Part shown: one piece after another, positions 44,211 to 54,673 of the stretch
Numbering within the stretch: the first letter of the stretch is position 1
How the letters are laid out: the number at the start of each line of letters is the position of its first letter
NCBI GenBank assembly: GCA_903827245.1
Contig: CAIKHO010000007.1
Span: 107,503 to 171,502, forward strand
Reading direction: 5' to 3'
Source of the DNA: an uncultured Opitutia bacterium
GTDB taxonomy: Bacteria > Verrucomicrobiota > Verrucomicrobiia > Opitutales > Opitutaceae
Length of the DNA: 64,000 nucleotides
The notes under the pieces: generated by a model
What the model saw: the letters and a program-made list of their open reading frames with translations, nothing else
Told to the model about the DNA's origin: nothing
Databases searched by the model: none
Made by a program: the position numbers and the translations under genes

Positions 44211-45026
44211 ATGCGCACCCTTAAGCACCGGGAAGGAATCCTGCCGATCATCGCGCTGTTAATGGTATTAGTGGGCGCGGGCTGGGCCTGGTGGCGATTG
44301 TCCCGGATTTTCGCGTTGGCTGCGCTCCATCCTGACGCTGGCGGGGCGGAGGGCGGCTATCGGCCGGTTCATTGGGACCACGCGACCGTGCAAGCGGAGG
44401 AGTGGTCGACACCCATGGCGCAAACGGCCGGGCCGGACTGGACCTTCGAGGTTTTCGCGCCTCCGGCGATTAGTTATGATGTCACGAAGGGTGAGTATAC
44501 CGTCACTTCCCCCGATGCTGATCGAACTGGTGCAGAAAAAAATTCCGGACCCACGGAGGACCCGGTAATCGAGGAACCGTTTCCCCTTAAACTCGTCGGA
44601 TTTCTCGGCAGTGAGGGGCGCTATTTCGGAACGTTCGAAAACGTGCGGTCGAAGGAGCATTTTCTTGCCCGCGCCGGGCAGCATCTGCCTGCACTCGGGC
44701 TGGCCATCAAGGAGTTCGAGGTGAGAAAAGAGGGCCTCGACTTGCCCGACGGAATAGGGTTTGGCGGGCTGGTCGCGACCGCCGTCGTGCGTGACAACCA
44801 AACCGGTGTGGAGACCATCCTGACCGACCGGGTTCGTGGTTCGGCGGAGCGTTCAACTGATTCAGTTGATGGATCTGGCAGATTAAAGTCGGACGAGGAC
44901 GGCCCTGCCAGGAATGCAGACGTCAATCCTGAGGAGGCCCGGGGTCCGGGACGCGCCCGCGGCATCGGGCCGGATGCGAATGATGCTCTCCCCGCCGACC
45001 GCAAAACCTTTGACCCACAACCGTGA
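44211..45026 (+). CDS. Periplasmic linker protein of the pilus/secretin locus (Amuc_1099 position)
   Basis: 271 residues. One N-terminal membrane helix (GILPIIALLMVLVGAGWAWW), then a periplasmic domain with GPDWTFEVFAPPAISYD and a small beta domain (FPLKLVGFLGSEGRYFGTFENV ... ARAGQHLPALGLAIKEFEV) that resembles PilP/GspC-type homology regions. The tail from about residue 205 is polar and disordered. It starts 6 bases after the Amuc_1100-like gene and is followed by the secretin. This is the place of Amuc_1099 in Akkermansia; sequence match not certain. Confidence 0.72.
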   Translation: MRTLKHREGILPIIALLMVLVGAGWAWWRLSRIFALAALHPDAGGAEGGYRPVHWDHATVQAEEWSTPMAQTAGPDWTFEVFAPPAISYDVTKGEYTVTSPDADRTGAEKNSGPTEDPVIEEPFPLKLVGFLGSEGRYFGTFENVRSKEHFLARAGQHLPALGLAIKEFEVRKEGLDLPDGIGFGGLVATAVVRDNQTGVETILTDRVRGSAERSTDSVDGSGRLKSDEDGPARNADVNPEEARGPGRARGIGPDANDALPADRKTFDPQP

Positions 45027-45045
45027 AACGACGCGGGCCCCAACT

Positions 45046-47016
45046 ATGAACCAGATCATTTATCCTAACGGAATTTTCCTTCTCCTGGCACTGTTGGCGA
45101 TCGGTCATGCCTCTATGGCCAAGGCGGATTCCGACTCCGGCCAGCTATCTGGAAGCGCCCGACATGAAAGCGCGGGGGACCGGCCATCGTCGGGCAAGGA
45201 TGGATCGCGGACTGACGCCAACAAACCGCCGGCACGGGAGGGCACCCGTAACCAAATGCTCATGGAGGTAAGCCGCAGTTGGGAGCCTTCCGGTCCGCAA
45301 ACGAGATCCGGTCGTGAGGCCATTGCATTGCCACCGGTTGGGCCAATCGTGCAAAAACTTGACCTCATCACGCTTCCGAATGTCAGCTTCACAAATGTGG
45401 AGCTGGGTCGCGTGGTCAGTACCCTCAGCGCGGCTTCCGTGGAGTTCGACCCCGCAGAATCGGGGTCCAAGGGCGTGAATATTGTCTTGGTCGATCCTTC
45501 CGGGAAGTCCCCCGTCATCAGCATTGCCCTCCGCAACCTCTCGCTGAAACGCGTGCTCGACCTCGTGGCCGAGTCGGCAGGCTATCAATATGAGGTGCAG
45601 GCCGACACGGTGATCATGCGCCCGGGCGGCGAAACGTCATCGCTTGAAACCGCTTATTTCCCCGTGTCCCGCTCGACGGTCATTCGCACGACCGGGCTGG
45701 ACGGCGCGGCAGGTGCGGGTGCGGCAAAACGAGCAACGGGCTCGGCTGCGGAGACATTCCTGCCCGGAACCGAGGCCGCCGCGCTCAAGGCCTTTCTCCA
45801 GCAGGCGGGTGTGAACTTTGACGCCACGCCGGGGAGCAGCCTCGCCTACGATGGCTCGGGCGTCTACGCCACCCACACGGTACGAAACCTGGAGCGGATT
45901 CGGGGCATCCTGTCGCGTTACAGCGAAGTGCGCCAGGTGGCCATCGAGGCCAAGTTCATGGAAGTGCAGGACGGCGTGCTCGATGAGCTGGGCGTCAGTT
46001 GGAACATCGCCCGGCGCGGATTGCCCCGCCTCAACCCGGAAACGGGTGCGCCGGTGCTCGATGCCAATGGCCGGCAGATTTTCCTGCCGCAGGAAATCTA
46101 TGACACCGCGGGCAGCAACCGGACTCTTTCGCAGGCTTTCAGCGGGTCGCAGTCGTCCAACGCCATCATCATTGATGGCAAACCCGTCGCCGGCACCCAG
46201 GCGCCGCGTCTTCCCGGCAGTGTTTCACTCGGGGACGGTGCCACGGCCCTCGCCAATATCACGGGCACTGTGGGAGAATTTGACGTGAACGCCGTGATCC
46301 GGGCGCTCGCGCAAAAACAGGGCACGGATCTCCTGAGCGCACCGCGCGTCACGGTCCTGTCGGGTCATCCCGCCACCATCACGGTCGCGCAGGAAATGCG
46401 TTACCCACAGAGCTACGGCGAGATTCAAAGCCAGGTCGGCTCGACGGCGGGCGGCGGGGCGGGGGGCAGCGGCTCGGCGGGGGTCACCATCACGGCGGGC
46501 ACGCCGCAGGATTTCGCGACACGCAATATCGGCGTGGAGCTGCGGTGCACGCCGACGGTCGAGGAGGATGGCTACAGCATCAGCCTCGACCTCAATCCGA
46601 AGGTCACCGAGTTCGAGGGATTTGTGGAGTATGGGGGGCCCAGCCTGGCCATCTCGGCCGGCACCTCGGTCACGGTTCCGCCGGGTTTCTACCAGCCGAT
46701 CTTCTCGGTGCGCGAGGTCGCCACGAAGGTTACGATCTGGGACGGCGCGACGCTCGTCATGGGCGGCCTGACGCGCGAGGAGGTCAAGCAGGTGGAGGAC
46801 CGGGTGCCGGTATTGGGCAGCATTCCGCTGATTGGGCGCCTATTTCGGTCGAAAGGGGAAAGTTCGCAGAAGCGGAATCTGCTGATTTTTGTGACGGCCA
46901 GCCTGGTGAACCCCGGCGGTGCGCCTCTCCGGCCGGGCGACACGGCAACGGCGGTGGTCGAAGGTCCCGACGCCCGGGTATTTTCCAAAGTCGGACCGGT
47001 CGAGACCGACCGGTAA
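45046..47016 (+). CDS. Secretin (GspD/PilQ family, Amuc_1098-like)
   Basis: 656 residues from the ATG at 45046. Outer-membrane channel. Signal peptide (IFLLLALLAIGHASMAKA), an N-domain region (LPNVSFTNVELGRVVSTLS; NLSLKRVLDLVAESAGYQYEV), a second N-domain (TVRNLERIRGILSRY), then the secretin core: VAIEAKFMEVQDGVLDELG, ALAQKQGTDLLSAPRVTVLSGHPATI, GVELRCTPTVEEDGYSISL and VTIWDGATLVMGGLTREE. The closing signature is DRVPVLGSIPLIGRLFRS...KRNLLIFVTASLV. It has the VPVLGSIP hallmark. A long stretch after residue 335 is inserted relative to PilQ. No assembly ATPase or GspF-like protein is in this window. Confidence 0.93.
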   Translation: MNQIIYPNGIFLLLALLAIGHASMAKADSDSGQLSGSARHESAGDRPSSGKDGSRTDANKPPAREGTRNQMLMEVSRSWEPSGPQTRSGREAIALPPVGPIVQKLDLITLPNVSFTNVELGRVVSTLSAASVEFDPAESGSKGVNIVLVDPSGKSPVISIALRNLSLKRVLDLVAESAGYQYEVQADTVIMRPGGETSSLETAYFPVSRSTVIRTTGLDGAAGAGAAKRATGSAAETFLPGTEAAALKAFLQQAGVNFDATPGSSLAYDGSGVYATHTVRNLERIRGILSRYSEVRQVAIEAKFMEVQDGVLDELGVSWNIARRGLPRLNPETGAPVLDANGRQIFLPQEIYDTAGSNRTLSQAFSGSQSSNAIIIDGKPVAGTQAPRLPGSVSLGDGATALANITGTVGEFDVNAVIRALAQKQGTDLLSAPRVTVLSGHPATITVAQEMRYPQSYGEIQSQVGSTAGGGAGGSGSAGVTITAGTPQDFATRNIGVELRCTPTVEEDGYSISLDLNPKVTEFEGFVEYGGPSLAISAGTSVTVPPGFYQPIFSVREVATKVTIWDGATLVMGGLTREEVKQVEDRVPVLGSIPLIGRLFRSKGESSQKRNLLIFVTASLVNPGGAPLRPGDTATAVVEGPDARVFSKVGPVETDR

Positions 47017-47129
47017 TTCAGGTCACGTAGCGGGCCTGTGCTTCAGCGAATGAAGCACCATTCGAAGGGTGCCAACCCGCGTTTTATTCTTCGCTGGCCC
47101 CGCACCCGGCTAACCGTTTGTTTCACCTC

Positions 47130-48014
47130 ATGGCGAAATGGCTCCTCGTGGATGGATTCAACCTGGTTTACCGCTGCTTTTTCGCGATTCCCGAGCTGAC
47201 GCGTTCCGACGGTTTGCCGACGAATGCGCTGCATGGATGGGTGAAATCGCTCTGGATGCTCACCGACCAGGAGAAGCCGGACGGCACGCTGGTCTTTTTT
47301 GACTTGGGGGGGGCCCAGGACCGGCTGGCGTTGCATCCGGAATACAAGGCGCAACGCGAGGAAATGCCCGAGGCGCTGGTGAAACAATTGCCGCACATCA
47401 AGGCGCTCACCCGGGCCATGGGGTTTGTGGGTATCGAGCAGGATGGCGTGGAAAGCGATGACCTGCTGGCCTCGGAGGCGGTGTCTCTCCGGCGAGCCGG
47501 ACACGACGTGTTGATTGTCAGCTCCGACAAGGACTTCGCGCAGATCGTGGACGAACGCATCAAGATCATGCTTCCGCCTCCCTCGGCCAACCCGAAGCTC
47601 GGCTGGCGTCGGATGGATGCGTTGGGCGTCGGGGAGAAGTTCGGGGTCCCACCGGCACAGATCCCCGATTACCTCGCCCTGGTCGGGGACACGTCGGACA
47701 ATATTCCAGGAATTGCCGGAGTCGGCCCGAAAACCGCCGCGAAATGGCTGGGAGAATTCGGCAGCGTCGAGGGTGTGATCGCCCATGCGGGTGAATTGAA
47801 ACCGGAACGGTTTCGTGAGGCGGTCACCGGAAGCGCCGATCGGCTGCGCCTGAACCTGAAGCTCACGACCCTCAACCTCGGCCTGCCGGCGATCGCGACA
47901 GGAAAGACCGGGCCGGATCCGGCGGAGCTTTTCCGCCTGTTGGAGGAACTGGAAATGAAGTCGAGTCTGACTGAGGCACGCACCCGCTACAGTGGACAGG
48001 CGGAACTCTTCTAG
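47130..48014 (+). CDS. 5'-3' exonuclease (PolI N-terminal/Xni-like)
   Basis: 294 residues from the ATG at 47130. Flap endonuclease fold, homologous to the N-terminal domain of DNA polymerase I without the polymerase. Motifs: WLLVDGFNLVYRCFFA, DQEKPDGTLVFFDLGG, QDGVESDDLLASEAV, VSSDKDFAQIV, then the helix-3-turn region GDTSDNIPGIAGVGPKTAAKWLGEFG. All metal-binding Asp appear. It probably processes RNA primers and flaps in replication or repair. It is the next gene after the secretin but unrelated. Confidence 0.9.
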   Translation: MAKWLLVDGFNLVYRCFFAIPELTRSDGLPTNALHGWVKSLWMLTDQEKPDGTLVFFDLGGAQDRLALHPEYKAQREEMPEALVKQLPHIKALTRAMGFVGIEQDGVESDDLLASEAVSLRRAGHDVLIVSSDKDFAQIVDERIKIMLPPPSANPKLGWRRMDALGVGEKFGVPPAQIPDYLALVGDTSDNIPGIAGVGPKTAAKWLGEFGSVEGVIAHAGELKPERFREAVTGSADRLRLNLKLTTLNLGLPAIATGKTGPDPAELFRLLEELEMKSSLTEARTRYSGQAELF

Positions 48015-48106
48015 GATGACTCGCGCACGGGAGGCATCACGAATTTCCACTCAAGCCAGCCTTGCCATCAGCCGGCTGGCTCACGATAACTGCCGGAGGA
48101 TCTACC

Positions 48107-48331
48107 ATGGATAACAAAGAAATGATGCAACGTCTCACCGACAAAGTGGGGCGGGAAAAAGCAATCGAGCTGGTGCTCCAAGCCTACAACACGGAGCTCG
48201 TCACCACATGGTTGAGCCGGCTCGAGCCCGGAAAACCCCTCGGCGGGCCCAAGCGGCACGACCATCTGGGCGATGCCCTCCGGCGGGTCGTCGAGGTTTG
48301 CGAACTGACTGTTGGCTCCTTGGGCCGATAA
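48107..48331 (+). CDS. Small hypothetical protein
   Basis: 74 residues from the ATG at 48107, with a good ribosome-binding site CGGAGGA at 48094-48100. Helical, charged (LTDKVGREKAIELVLQAYNTELV), ending with a KRHDHLGDALRRVVEV region. Family not recognised. Divergent or convergent neighbours leave it on its own. Its strong RBS and codon use make it likely real. Confidence 0.6.
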   Translation: MDNKEMMQRLTDKVGREKAIELVLQAYNTELVTTWLSRLEPGKPLGGPKRHDHLGDALRRVVEVCELTVGSLGR

Positions 48332-48403
48332 ATCAGTTCCAAGGGCTGCCCGTTGGTCGGGCTGCGACCGGCTGGGAACGGCACGGCGCCACGGAACTCA
48401 GTC

Positions 48404-49138
48404 CTATGGTTTGTCGGGCTCGAAGATATAGCCCACGCCATGCACGGTACGGAAGGCATCGAGTGAGATACCATGCTTGTTGAAAAGTTCACGTACCTTG
48501 ACGATATACTGGTCGAGAGAGCGGCTTTTGACGTCGGCGTGCAATCCCCACACCGCGTGGATCAGCGCCTTGCGGGTGATGACCGAGCCCTTGTTGGCGT
48601 CGAGATAGGCGAGGATGCCGAGCTCCTTCCGGCCCAGTTTGACCACGGCGCCATCCGGAAAATCGATCTCCAGGCGCTCGGGCGTGATCTTGGCCCCGCA
48701 GAACGCAAAGGGCGCGTCGAGGGTGCGGATGTTCTTGGCCACATTGAAATCGGCCTTGGTCTCGGCCCGGCGCAAAACAGCCCGGATCCGGGCGACGAGC
48801 TCCGCATAGCTGAAGGGCTTCGTGATGTAATCATCGCCGCCCATGTCGAGACCCTTGACCTTGTTGGATTCGATCGCGTTGCCCGTGAGGAAAATGGTTG
48901 GAATGGAAATGTCGTTGGTTTTCAGCTCCTCCATCAGGGCGAAGCCCGACTGGTCGGGCAGGTTGATGTCCAGCAGCATCAGGTTCGCGAAATTGCGCTT
49001 GAGAAATTTCAGCGCCAGCGCGGAACGATCGTAAACCTGCGACTGCATGCCGGCCTCCTCGAGGTGGATGCTGATGACTTTGGCCAGTTCATACTCGTCT
49101 TCGACGACAAGAATCAGGGGTTTCGGTGAGGCGCGCAT
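48404..49138 (-). CDS. OmpR-type response regulator
   Basis: 244 residues from the ATG at 49138. Receiver: LILVVEDEYELAKVISIHL, phospho-Asp in LMLLDINLPDQSGF, Thr in FLTGNA, Lys in DYITKPFSYAELVARIRAVLRR. The DNA-binding winged helix ends with KSRSLDQYIVKVRELF and TVHGVGYIFEPD. No histidine kinase is adjacent, so partner and targets are unknown. It is divergent from hisG. Confidence 0.9.
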   Translation of the reverse strand: MRASPKPLILVVEDEYELAKVISIHLEEAGMQSQVYDRSALALKFLKRNFANLMLLDINLPDQSGFALMEELKTNDISIPTIFLTGNAIESNKVKGLDMGGDDYITKPFSYAELVARIRAVLRRAETKADFNVAKNIRTLDAPFAFCGAKITPERLEIDFPDGAVVKLGRKELGILAYLDANKGSVITRKALIHAVWGLHADVKSRSLDQYIVKVRELFNKHGISLDAFRTVHGVGYIFEPDKP

Positions 49139-49305
49139 GAGGAAGCGACGTAAACGCAGGGCCTTTTTTACAATTATCGCCATGTCTGTCAAAGGAATCC
49201 GCGGACCCGGGGTGCGGGGCCGCTACTGCAACGGCGGGAGATTCCCGGACGGGGGCCGGCAGGAAATTGCTTGAAGGCCTGTGCCGCGGCGTGTCCCTTG
49301 GCCGC

Positions 49306-50190
49306 GTGCCTGAAAAACCTCCGCTTTTGATGCTCGGTCTGCCGAAAGGCAGCCTCGAGGACTCGACGAAAAACCTGTTTGCCAAGGCGGGTTGGAAAAT
49401 TTCCACGAACGCGCGCAGCTACCGTCCGTCGATTGACGACCCGGAACTCGATGGCCGGTTCGTGCGCGCCCAGGAGGTCAGCCGGTACGTGGAGCACGGA
49501 TTTTTCGACTGCGGCCTCACCGGGAGCGACTGGATCCAGGAAAACGAATCCGACGTGGTCGAGGTGTGCGACCTGATCTACAGCAAGGTTTCCGCGCAGA
49601 AATCCCGCTGGGTGCTGTGCGTGCCCGAGTCGTCGCCGATCACGAGCGCCGCCGGGCTCGCGGGCAAACGCGTGGCCACGGAACTGGTCAACACGACGAA
49701 GCGTTATTTCAAGCAGAAGGGCGTCAAGGTCGACGTGGAGTTTTCCTGGGGCGCCACCGAGGTGAAGGTGCCGGACCTGGTCGACGCCATCGTGGACATC
49801 ACCGAGACAGGCAGTTCACTCCGCGCGAACAAGCTGCGCATTGTCGACACGCTGCTGGAAACCAACACCAAGCTCATCGCCAACCGGAAGAGCTGGGCCA
49901 ATCCCGCGAAGCGCCGGAAGATCGAGACGATTGCCCTGCTGCTGCGCGGTGCGCTCGAGGCAGAGACCAAGGTCGGCCTCAAGATGAACGCACCCAAGAA
50001 GGCGCTGAAGGCGATCATCAAGGCCATCCCGGCGCTGCGGAACCCGACGATCTCGCCCTTGAGTTCCGCCGACTGGATTGCGCTTGAGACGATCATCGAT
50101 GAAAGTGTTGCGCGGGAAATCATCCCGCGGCTCAAGGCGCTCGGCGCCGAGGGCATCGTCGAATATCCACTCAACAAAGTCGTGTATTGA
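49306..50190 (+). CDS. hisG: ATP phosphoribosyltransferase (long form)
   Basis: About 294 residues. First step of histidine synthesis (ATP + PRPP). Catalytic domain: [48 protein letters not shown], and the PRPP-binding loop [18 protein letters not shown]. The extra C-terminal domain (about residue 215 onward) is the ACT-like regulatory domain of long HisG, which gives histidine feedback. No HisZ is needed. The true start is uncertain: GTG 49306, ATG 49330 or TTG 49267; none has a strong ribosome-binding site. Confidence 0.88.
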   Translation: MPEKPPLLMLGLPKGSLEDSTKNLFAKAGWKISTNARSYRPSIDDPELDGRFVRAQEVSRYVEHGFFDCGLTGSDWIQENESDVVEVCDLIYSKVSAQKSRWVLCVPESSPITSAAGLAGKRVATELVNTTKRYFKQKGVKVDVEFSWGATEVKVPDLVDAIVDITETGSSLRANKLRIVDTLLETNTKLIANRKSWANPAKRRKIETIALLLRGALEAETKVGLKMNAPKKALKAIIKAIPALRNPTISPLSSADWIALETIIDESVAREIIPRLKALGAEGIVEYPLNKVVY

Positions 50191-50195
50191 GCCGT

Positions 50196-50214
50196 CGCCG
50201 GTTGTGAACCGGCG
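50196..50214 (+). terminator. Hairpin after hisG
   Basis: Perfect 8-bp stem CGCCGGTT-GTG-AACCGGCG; no T-run, so terminator function is uncertain. Confidence 0.4.
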
Positions 50215-50238
50215 CCACCCGTGCATCGTCCAACTGCC

Positions 50239-51117
<879 letters not shown>

Positions 51118-51183
51118 GCCCGGGCCTGTCCCCGGACGGCAGCTGGTGTTTCCAGCGTGCCCGGAGGCCGTGCTGCACCTTGG

Positions 51184-52248
51184 ATGCCCTCACAAAAAAA
51201 ACAGTCCGTTGGAATCAAGACTCCCGCCGCACTCGGGTTCCGCATGCCGGCCGAGTGGGAGCCGCAGACGGCGGTCTGGCTTTCCTGGCCCCACAACCTC
51301 GCGACCTGGCCGGGCAATTTCCGGCCGATCCCGGCCAAGTTCGCCGAGATCGTCGCCCGGATCAGCTGCTTTGAGGAAGTGCGGATCAATCTTGCCCGGT
51401 CGCTGCAGCCGCGCGCCCGCTCACTGATTGCGCGCGCCGGGGCCGATCTGGCGAAGGTCACGCTTTACGATCACCCGACCAATGACGCTTGGTGCCGCGA
51501 CCACGGGCCAATCTTCGTGAAGAACGACCGCACGGGGGAGATCGCGCTGACGGACTGGGATTATAACGCCTGGGGCGACAAGTATCCGCCCTACGACAAG
51601 GACAACAAAATCCCTCCGCGCATCGCCCGGGCGCTCGGCCTGCGACGTTTTGAGAAGAAGATGGTGCTCGAAGGCGGCTCGATCGACGTCAACGGCGCCG
51701 GACTGCTGCTCACCTCGGAGGCCTGCCTGCTGCACCCGAACCGGAATCCCGGGCTTAACCGGGCGCAGATCGAGCAGAACCTGCGCGATTACCTGGGGGT
51801 GGAAACCATTCTCTGGCTGGGCGACGGGATCGTCGGGGACGATACCGACGGCCATATCGATGACCTCAGCCGCTTCTTTTCGACGGACGGGATCGTCACC
51901 GTGGTCGAGCAGAATCGCCGCGACAAGAATCACGCCATCCTGGAGGAAAACCTCCGGCGCCTCCGTGCCCTGCGGACTCCGGAGGGGCGAAAGTTCAAGA
52001 TCGTCGAGCTGCCGATGCCGCAGCCGCGTTCCTACAAGGGCCAGCGGCTCCCGATGAGCTATGCGAACTTTCTGGTCATCAATGGGGCCGTGCTGATGCC
52101 TGCTTTCCGGCAACCGAAGCGCGACGCCGAGGCGGCCGAAGTGCTCGGCAGCTGTTTCCCCGGGCGCGAGATCATTCCCATCGATTGCCTGGAACTTGTG
52201 TGGGGCCTGGGCACTCTCCATTGCATCTCGCAACAGCAGCCCGCCTGA
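51184..52248 (+). CDS. aguA: Agmatine deiminase
   Basis: 354 residues from the ATG at 51184. Hydrolyses agmatine to N-carbamoylputrescine and ammonia. Guanidino-modifying fold: RMPAEWEPQTAVWLSWPHN, RDHGPIFVKND, LEGGSIDVNGAGLLLTSEACLL, DGIVGDDTDGHIDD, and the catalytic Cys near the C-terminus in LGTLHCISQQ. Together with the preceding aguB this is the agmatine route to putrescine. Arginine decarboxylase is not in the window. Confidence 0.94.
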   Translation: MPSQKKQSVGIKTPAALGFRMPAEWEPQTAVWLSWPHNLATWPGNFRPIPAKFAEIVARISCFEEVRINLARSLQPRARSLIARAGADLAKVTLYDHPTNDAWCRDHGPIFVKNDRTGEIALTDWDYNAWGDKYPPYDKDNKIPPRIARALGLRRFEKKMVLEGGSIDVNGAGLLLTSEACLLHPNRNPGLNRAQIEQNLRDYLGVETILWLGDGIVGDDTDGHIDDLSRFFSTDGIVTVVEQNRRDKNHAILEENLRRLRALRTPEGRKFKIVELPMPQPRSYKGQRLPMSYANFLVINGAVLMPAFRQPKRDAEAAEVLGSCFPGREIIPIDCLELVWGLGTLHCISQQQPA

Positions 52249-52251
52249 CCG

Positions 52252-52722
52252 ATGAAAATTATGCGCCTCATCCTTGCCCTGCTGGTTCTGGCGCTGGCCG
52301 GATGTGAATCGATTTCGGACATGAAGGACGAAATCAAGGAGAAGCTGGCGGCCCGGGATCAGCCCCGAACTCATGTATTTGCCGCTGATTCACGCGCCAC
52401 CTACGATGCGGCCCGGATCGCAGTGGACCAGATGAACTTCCGCTTCCAGCGCGGAGGACCGGCGCAGGGCGAGTTGGAGGCCATCAGCAGCGTCGATTCC
52501 AGCGAGTCCATGCGCAGTGCCCGTCAGATCACCCTGAAGGCCCGGCTGGCACCCGCGGCTGACGGTGGGACCGAGGTGAGCTTGTGGCTCCATGAGATCG
52601 TGGAGGACAATTCCAGCCAGAATGCCGGGATGGCGACAGAAACGCCCCTCCGTGACACCGCGCTGTACGAGGCTTTTTTCCGGGACCTGCAACAGGCCTT
52701 GGCGCTGCCGAAAAAGGGCTGA
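52252..52722 (+). CDS. Small lipoprotein, hypothetical
   Basis: 156 residues, 3 bases after aguA. Signal peptide II with lipobox LAGC (Cys18). The mature part is rather polar, with the pattern ATYDAARIAVDQMNFRFQRGG...AISSVDSSESMRSARQITLKARLAP, which resembles DUF3568-like small lipoproteins. Function unknown. It may be co-transcribed with aguA. Confidence 0.78.
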   Translation: MKIMRLILALLVLALAGCESISDMKDEIKEKLAARDQPRTHVFAADSRATYDAARIAVDQMNFRFQRGGPAQGELEAISSVDSSESMRSARQITLKARLAPAADGGTEVSLWLHEIVEDNSSQNAGMATETPLRDTALYEAFFRDLQQALALPKKG

Positions 52723-52921
52723 ATTTGCGCTTGCCGACGCCGGCCTCTGTCGGCGATTCTGACCGTTCGCGGCAGTTTTATTGGTCAGGCCGGCGTCCGC
52801 CGCGATGCTCCCGCCGGTCTTCCCGTCAGTCCAACAGTCAACCCACGGTCCCGCTTTCGGCGGGATCACCTCCAGTCAACGGTTGCTCCGGAGCAGGCGC
52901 CCGCCGGCTGGGTTCACGCAT

Positions 52922-54604
52922 ATGAGTTCAGATACCAGTTCAATCATGAACGAGCTGCTCGCGCAGTCATCCTTCGACAAGCTGAAGGAAGGCTCCATCG
53001 TCCCGGGCACCATCACAGAAATCCGCCAGAACGAGGTCGTTGTCGACATCGGTGGCAAGTCCGAGGGCGTCGTTCCCGCCTCCGAATTCATCGACCTCGG
53101 CGAGCTCCAGATCGGCTCCCAGATCGAGGTCATGCTCGAGAAGCTCGAGGACAAGAACGGCAATCCCGTCATCTCCTTCGACCTCGCCGAGCAGAAGAAG
53201 AATTGGGACAACATCCTCACCAAGTTTCCCGAGGGCTCCATCGCGACCGGCCGCGTCAAGGCAAAGGTCAAGGGTGGCCTCATCGTCAGCATTGGCGTCG
53301 ACGCGTTCATGCCGGCCTCGCACATCGACGTGCAGCCGCCCAAGAACCTCGACCAGTACGTGGGCCAGACCTACGACTTCAAGGTCCTCAAGATCAACCT
53401 CGAGCGCCAGAACGTCGTCCTCTCCCGCCGCGAGCTCATCGAGGAGCAGCGCACGCAGAAGCGTCGCAACCTGCTCGACTCGATCCAGCCCGGCCAGGTC
53501 CGCAAGGGCATCGTCAAGAACATCACCGATTTCGGCGCGTTCATCGACCTCGACGGCATGGACGGCCTCCTCCACATCACCGACATGAGCTGGGGCCGCA
53601 TCTCGCACCCCTCCGAGATGCTCAAGCAGGGCGAGGAGGTCCAGGTCATGATCATCGAGGTGAATCGCGAGAAAGAGCGCGTTTCCCTCGGTCTCAAGCA
53701 GACCACGAAGAATCCGTGGGACGAGATCGACCGGAAGTTCCCGGTCGGCGCCAAGGTCCATGGCAAGGTCGTCAACCTCGTGCCCTACGGCGCATTCGTC
53801 GAGATCGAGCCCGGCGTCGAAGGCCTCGTGCACATCACGGAGATGTCCTGGACGAAGCGCATCACCAAGCCCTCCGAGCTGCTCAAGGTCGGTCAGGAGC
53901 TCGATGCGGTGGTTCTCGGCATCCAGAAGGAGGAGCAGAAGATCTCCCTCGGCTTGCGCCAGTTGGAGCCGAACCCGTGGGACATGGTCCGCCACAACTA
54001 TCCGATGGGCGCCCGTGTCCGCGGCAAGGTGCGCAACATGACCACCTACGGCGCCTTCATCGAGCTCGAGGAGGGTATCGACGGCATGGTTCACGTCTCC
54101 GACATGAGCTGGACCCGGAAGGTCAACCACCCGAGCGAAGTGCTGAAGAAGGGCGACGAGGTCGACGCGATCGTGCTCGACGTCGATCCCAACCAGCAGC
54201 GCATCAGCCTCGGCATGAAGCAGCTCGCGACCGATCCGTGGAGCGACATTGACGCCCACTTCCGCATCGGCGACGTGGTCACAGGCGCGGTCACCAAGAT
54301 CACTTCCTTCGGCGCCTTCGTGGAGCTCAAGGACGGCATCGACGGCCTCGTGCACATCTCGCAGATCAGCGAGGATCGCATCGAGAAGATCAAGGACGTG
54401 CTCAAGCCTGGCCAGCAGGTCACGGCGCGGGTCATCAAGATCGACCGAGACGAGCGCCGCCTGGGCCTCTCGATCAAGGCCGCCAACTACAACGCCGACC
54501 AGCTCGCGGCCGAGACCTCGGCCTACGAGGCGCTCAACCGCGACGGCGCGAACGACATGATGAACCTCGGCGACATCCTCGACGAGGCCTCGAAAAAGGA
54601 ATAA
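52922..54604 (+). CDS. rpsA: 30S ribosomal protein S1
   Basis: 560 residues from the ATG at 52922. Binds mRNA at the ribosome. Six S1 domains in order: GSIVPGTITEIRQNEVVVDIG; GSIATGRVKAKVKGGLIVSIG; GQVRKGIVKNITDFGAFIDL; GAKVHGKVVNLVPYGAFVEI; GARVRGKVRNMTTYGAFIEL; GDVVTGAVTKITSFGAFVEL. The length matches E. coli S1. Codon choice is strongly biased to C/G-ending codons, as expected for a highly expressed gene. The 199-base leader upstream has no open frame and may hold autoregulatory structure. A strong terminator follows. Confidence 0.97.
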   Translation: MSSDTSSIMNELLAQSSFDKLKEGSIVPGTITEIRQNEVVVDIGGKSEGVVPASEFIDLGELQIGSQIEVMLEKLEDKNGNPVISFDLAEQKKNWDNILTKFPEGSIATGRVKAKVKGGLIVSIGVDAFMPASHIDVQPPKNLDQYVGQTYDFKVLKINLERQNVVLSRRELIEEQRTQKRRNLLDSIQPGQVRKGIVKNITDFGAFIDLDGMDGLLHITDMSWGRISHPSEMLKQGEEVQVMIIEVNREKERVSLGLKQTTKNPWDEIDRKFPVGAKVHGKVVNLVPYGAFVEIEPGVEGLVHITEMSWTKRITKPSELLKVGQELDAVVLGIQKEEQKISLGLRQLEPNPWDMVRHNYPMGARVRGKVRNMTTYGAFIELEEGIDGMVHVSDMSWTRKVNHPSEVLKKGDEVDAIVLDVDPNQQRISLGMKQLATDPWSDIDAHFRIGDVVTGAVTKITSFGAFVELKDGIDGLVHISQISEDRIEKIKDVLKPGQQVTARVIKIDRDERRLGLSIKAANYNADQLAAETSAYEALNRDGANDMMNLGDILDEASKKE

Positions 54605-54631
54605 TCCGTCGACGTTCTCGTTTCACTTCCA

Positions 54632-54662
54632 GGGCGCCCGGTGCAAACCGGGCGCCTTTTTT
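54632..54662 (+). terminator. Rho-independent terminator of rpsA
   Basis: 10-bp perfect stem GGCGCCCGGT/ACCGGGCGCC with a GCAA loop, followed by six T (54657-54662). Confidence 0.92.
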
Positions 54663-54673
54663 GTGTTCTTGGC

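Noticed and set aside
52723..52921. Riboswitch in the rpsA leader
   Set aside because: No known riboswitch consensus recognised; only ordinary GC-rich inverted segments.
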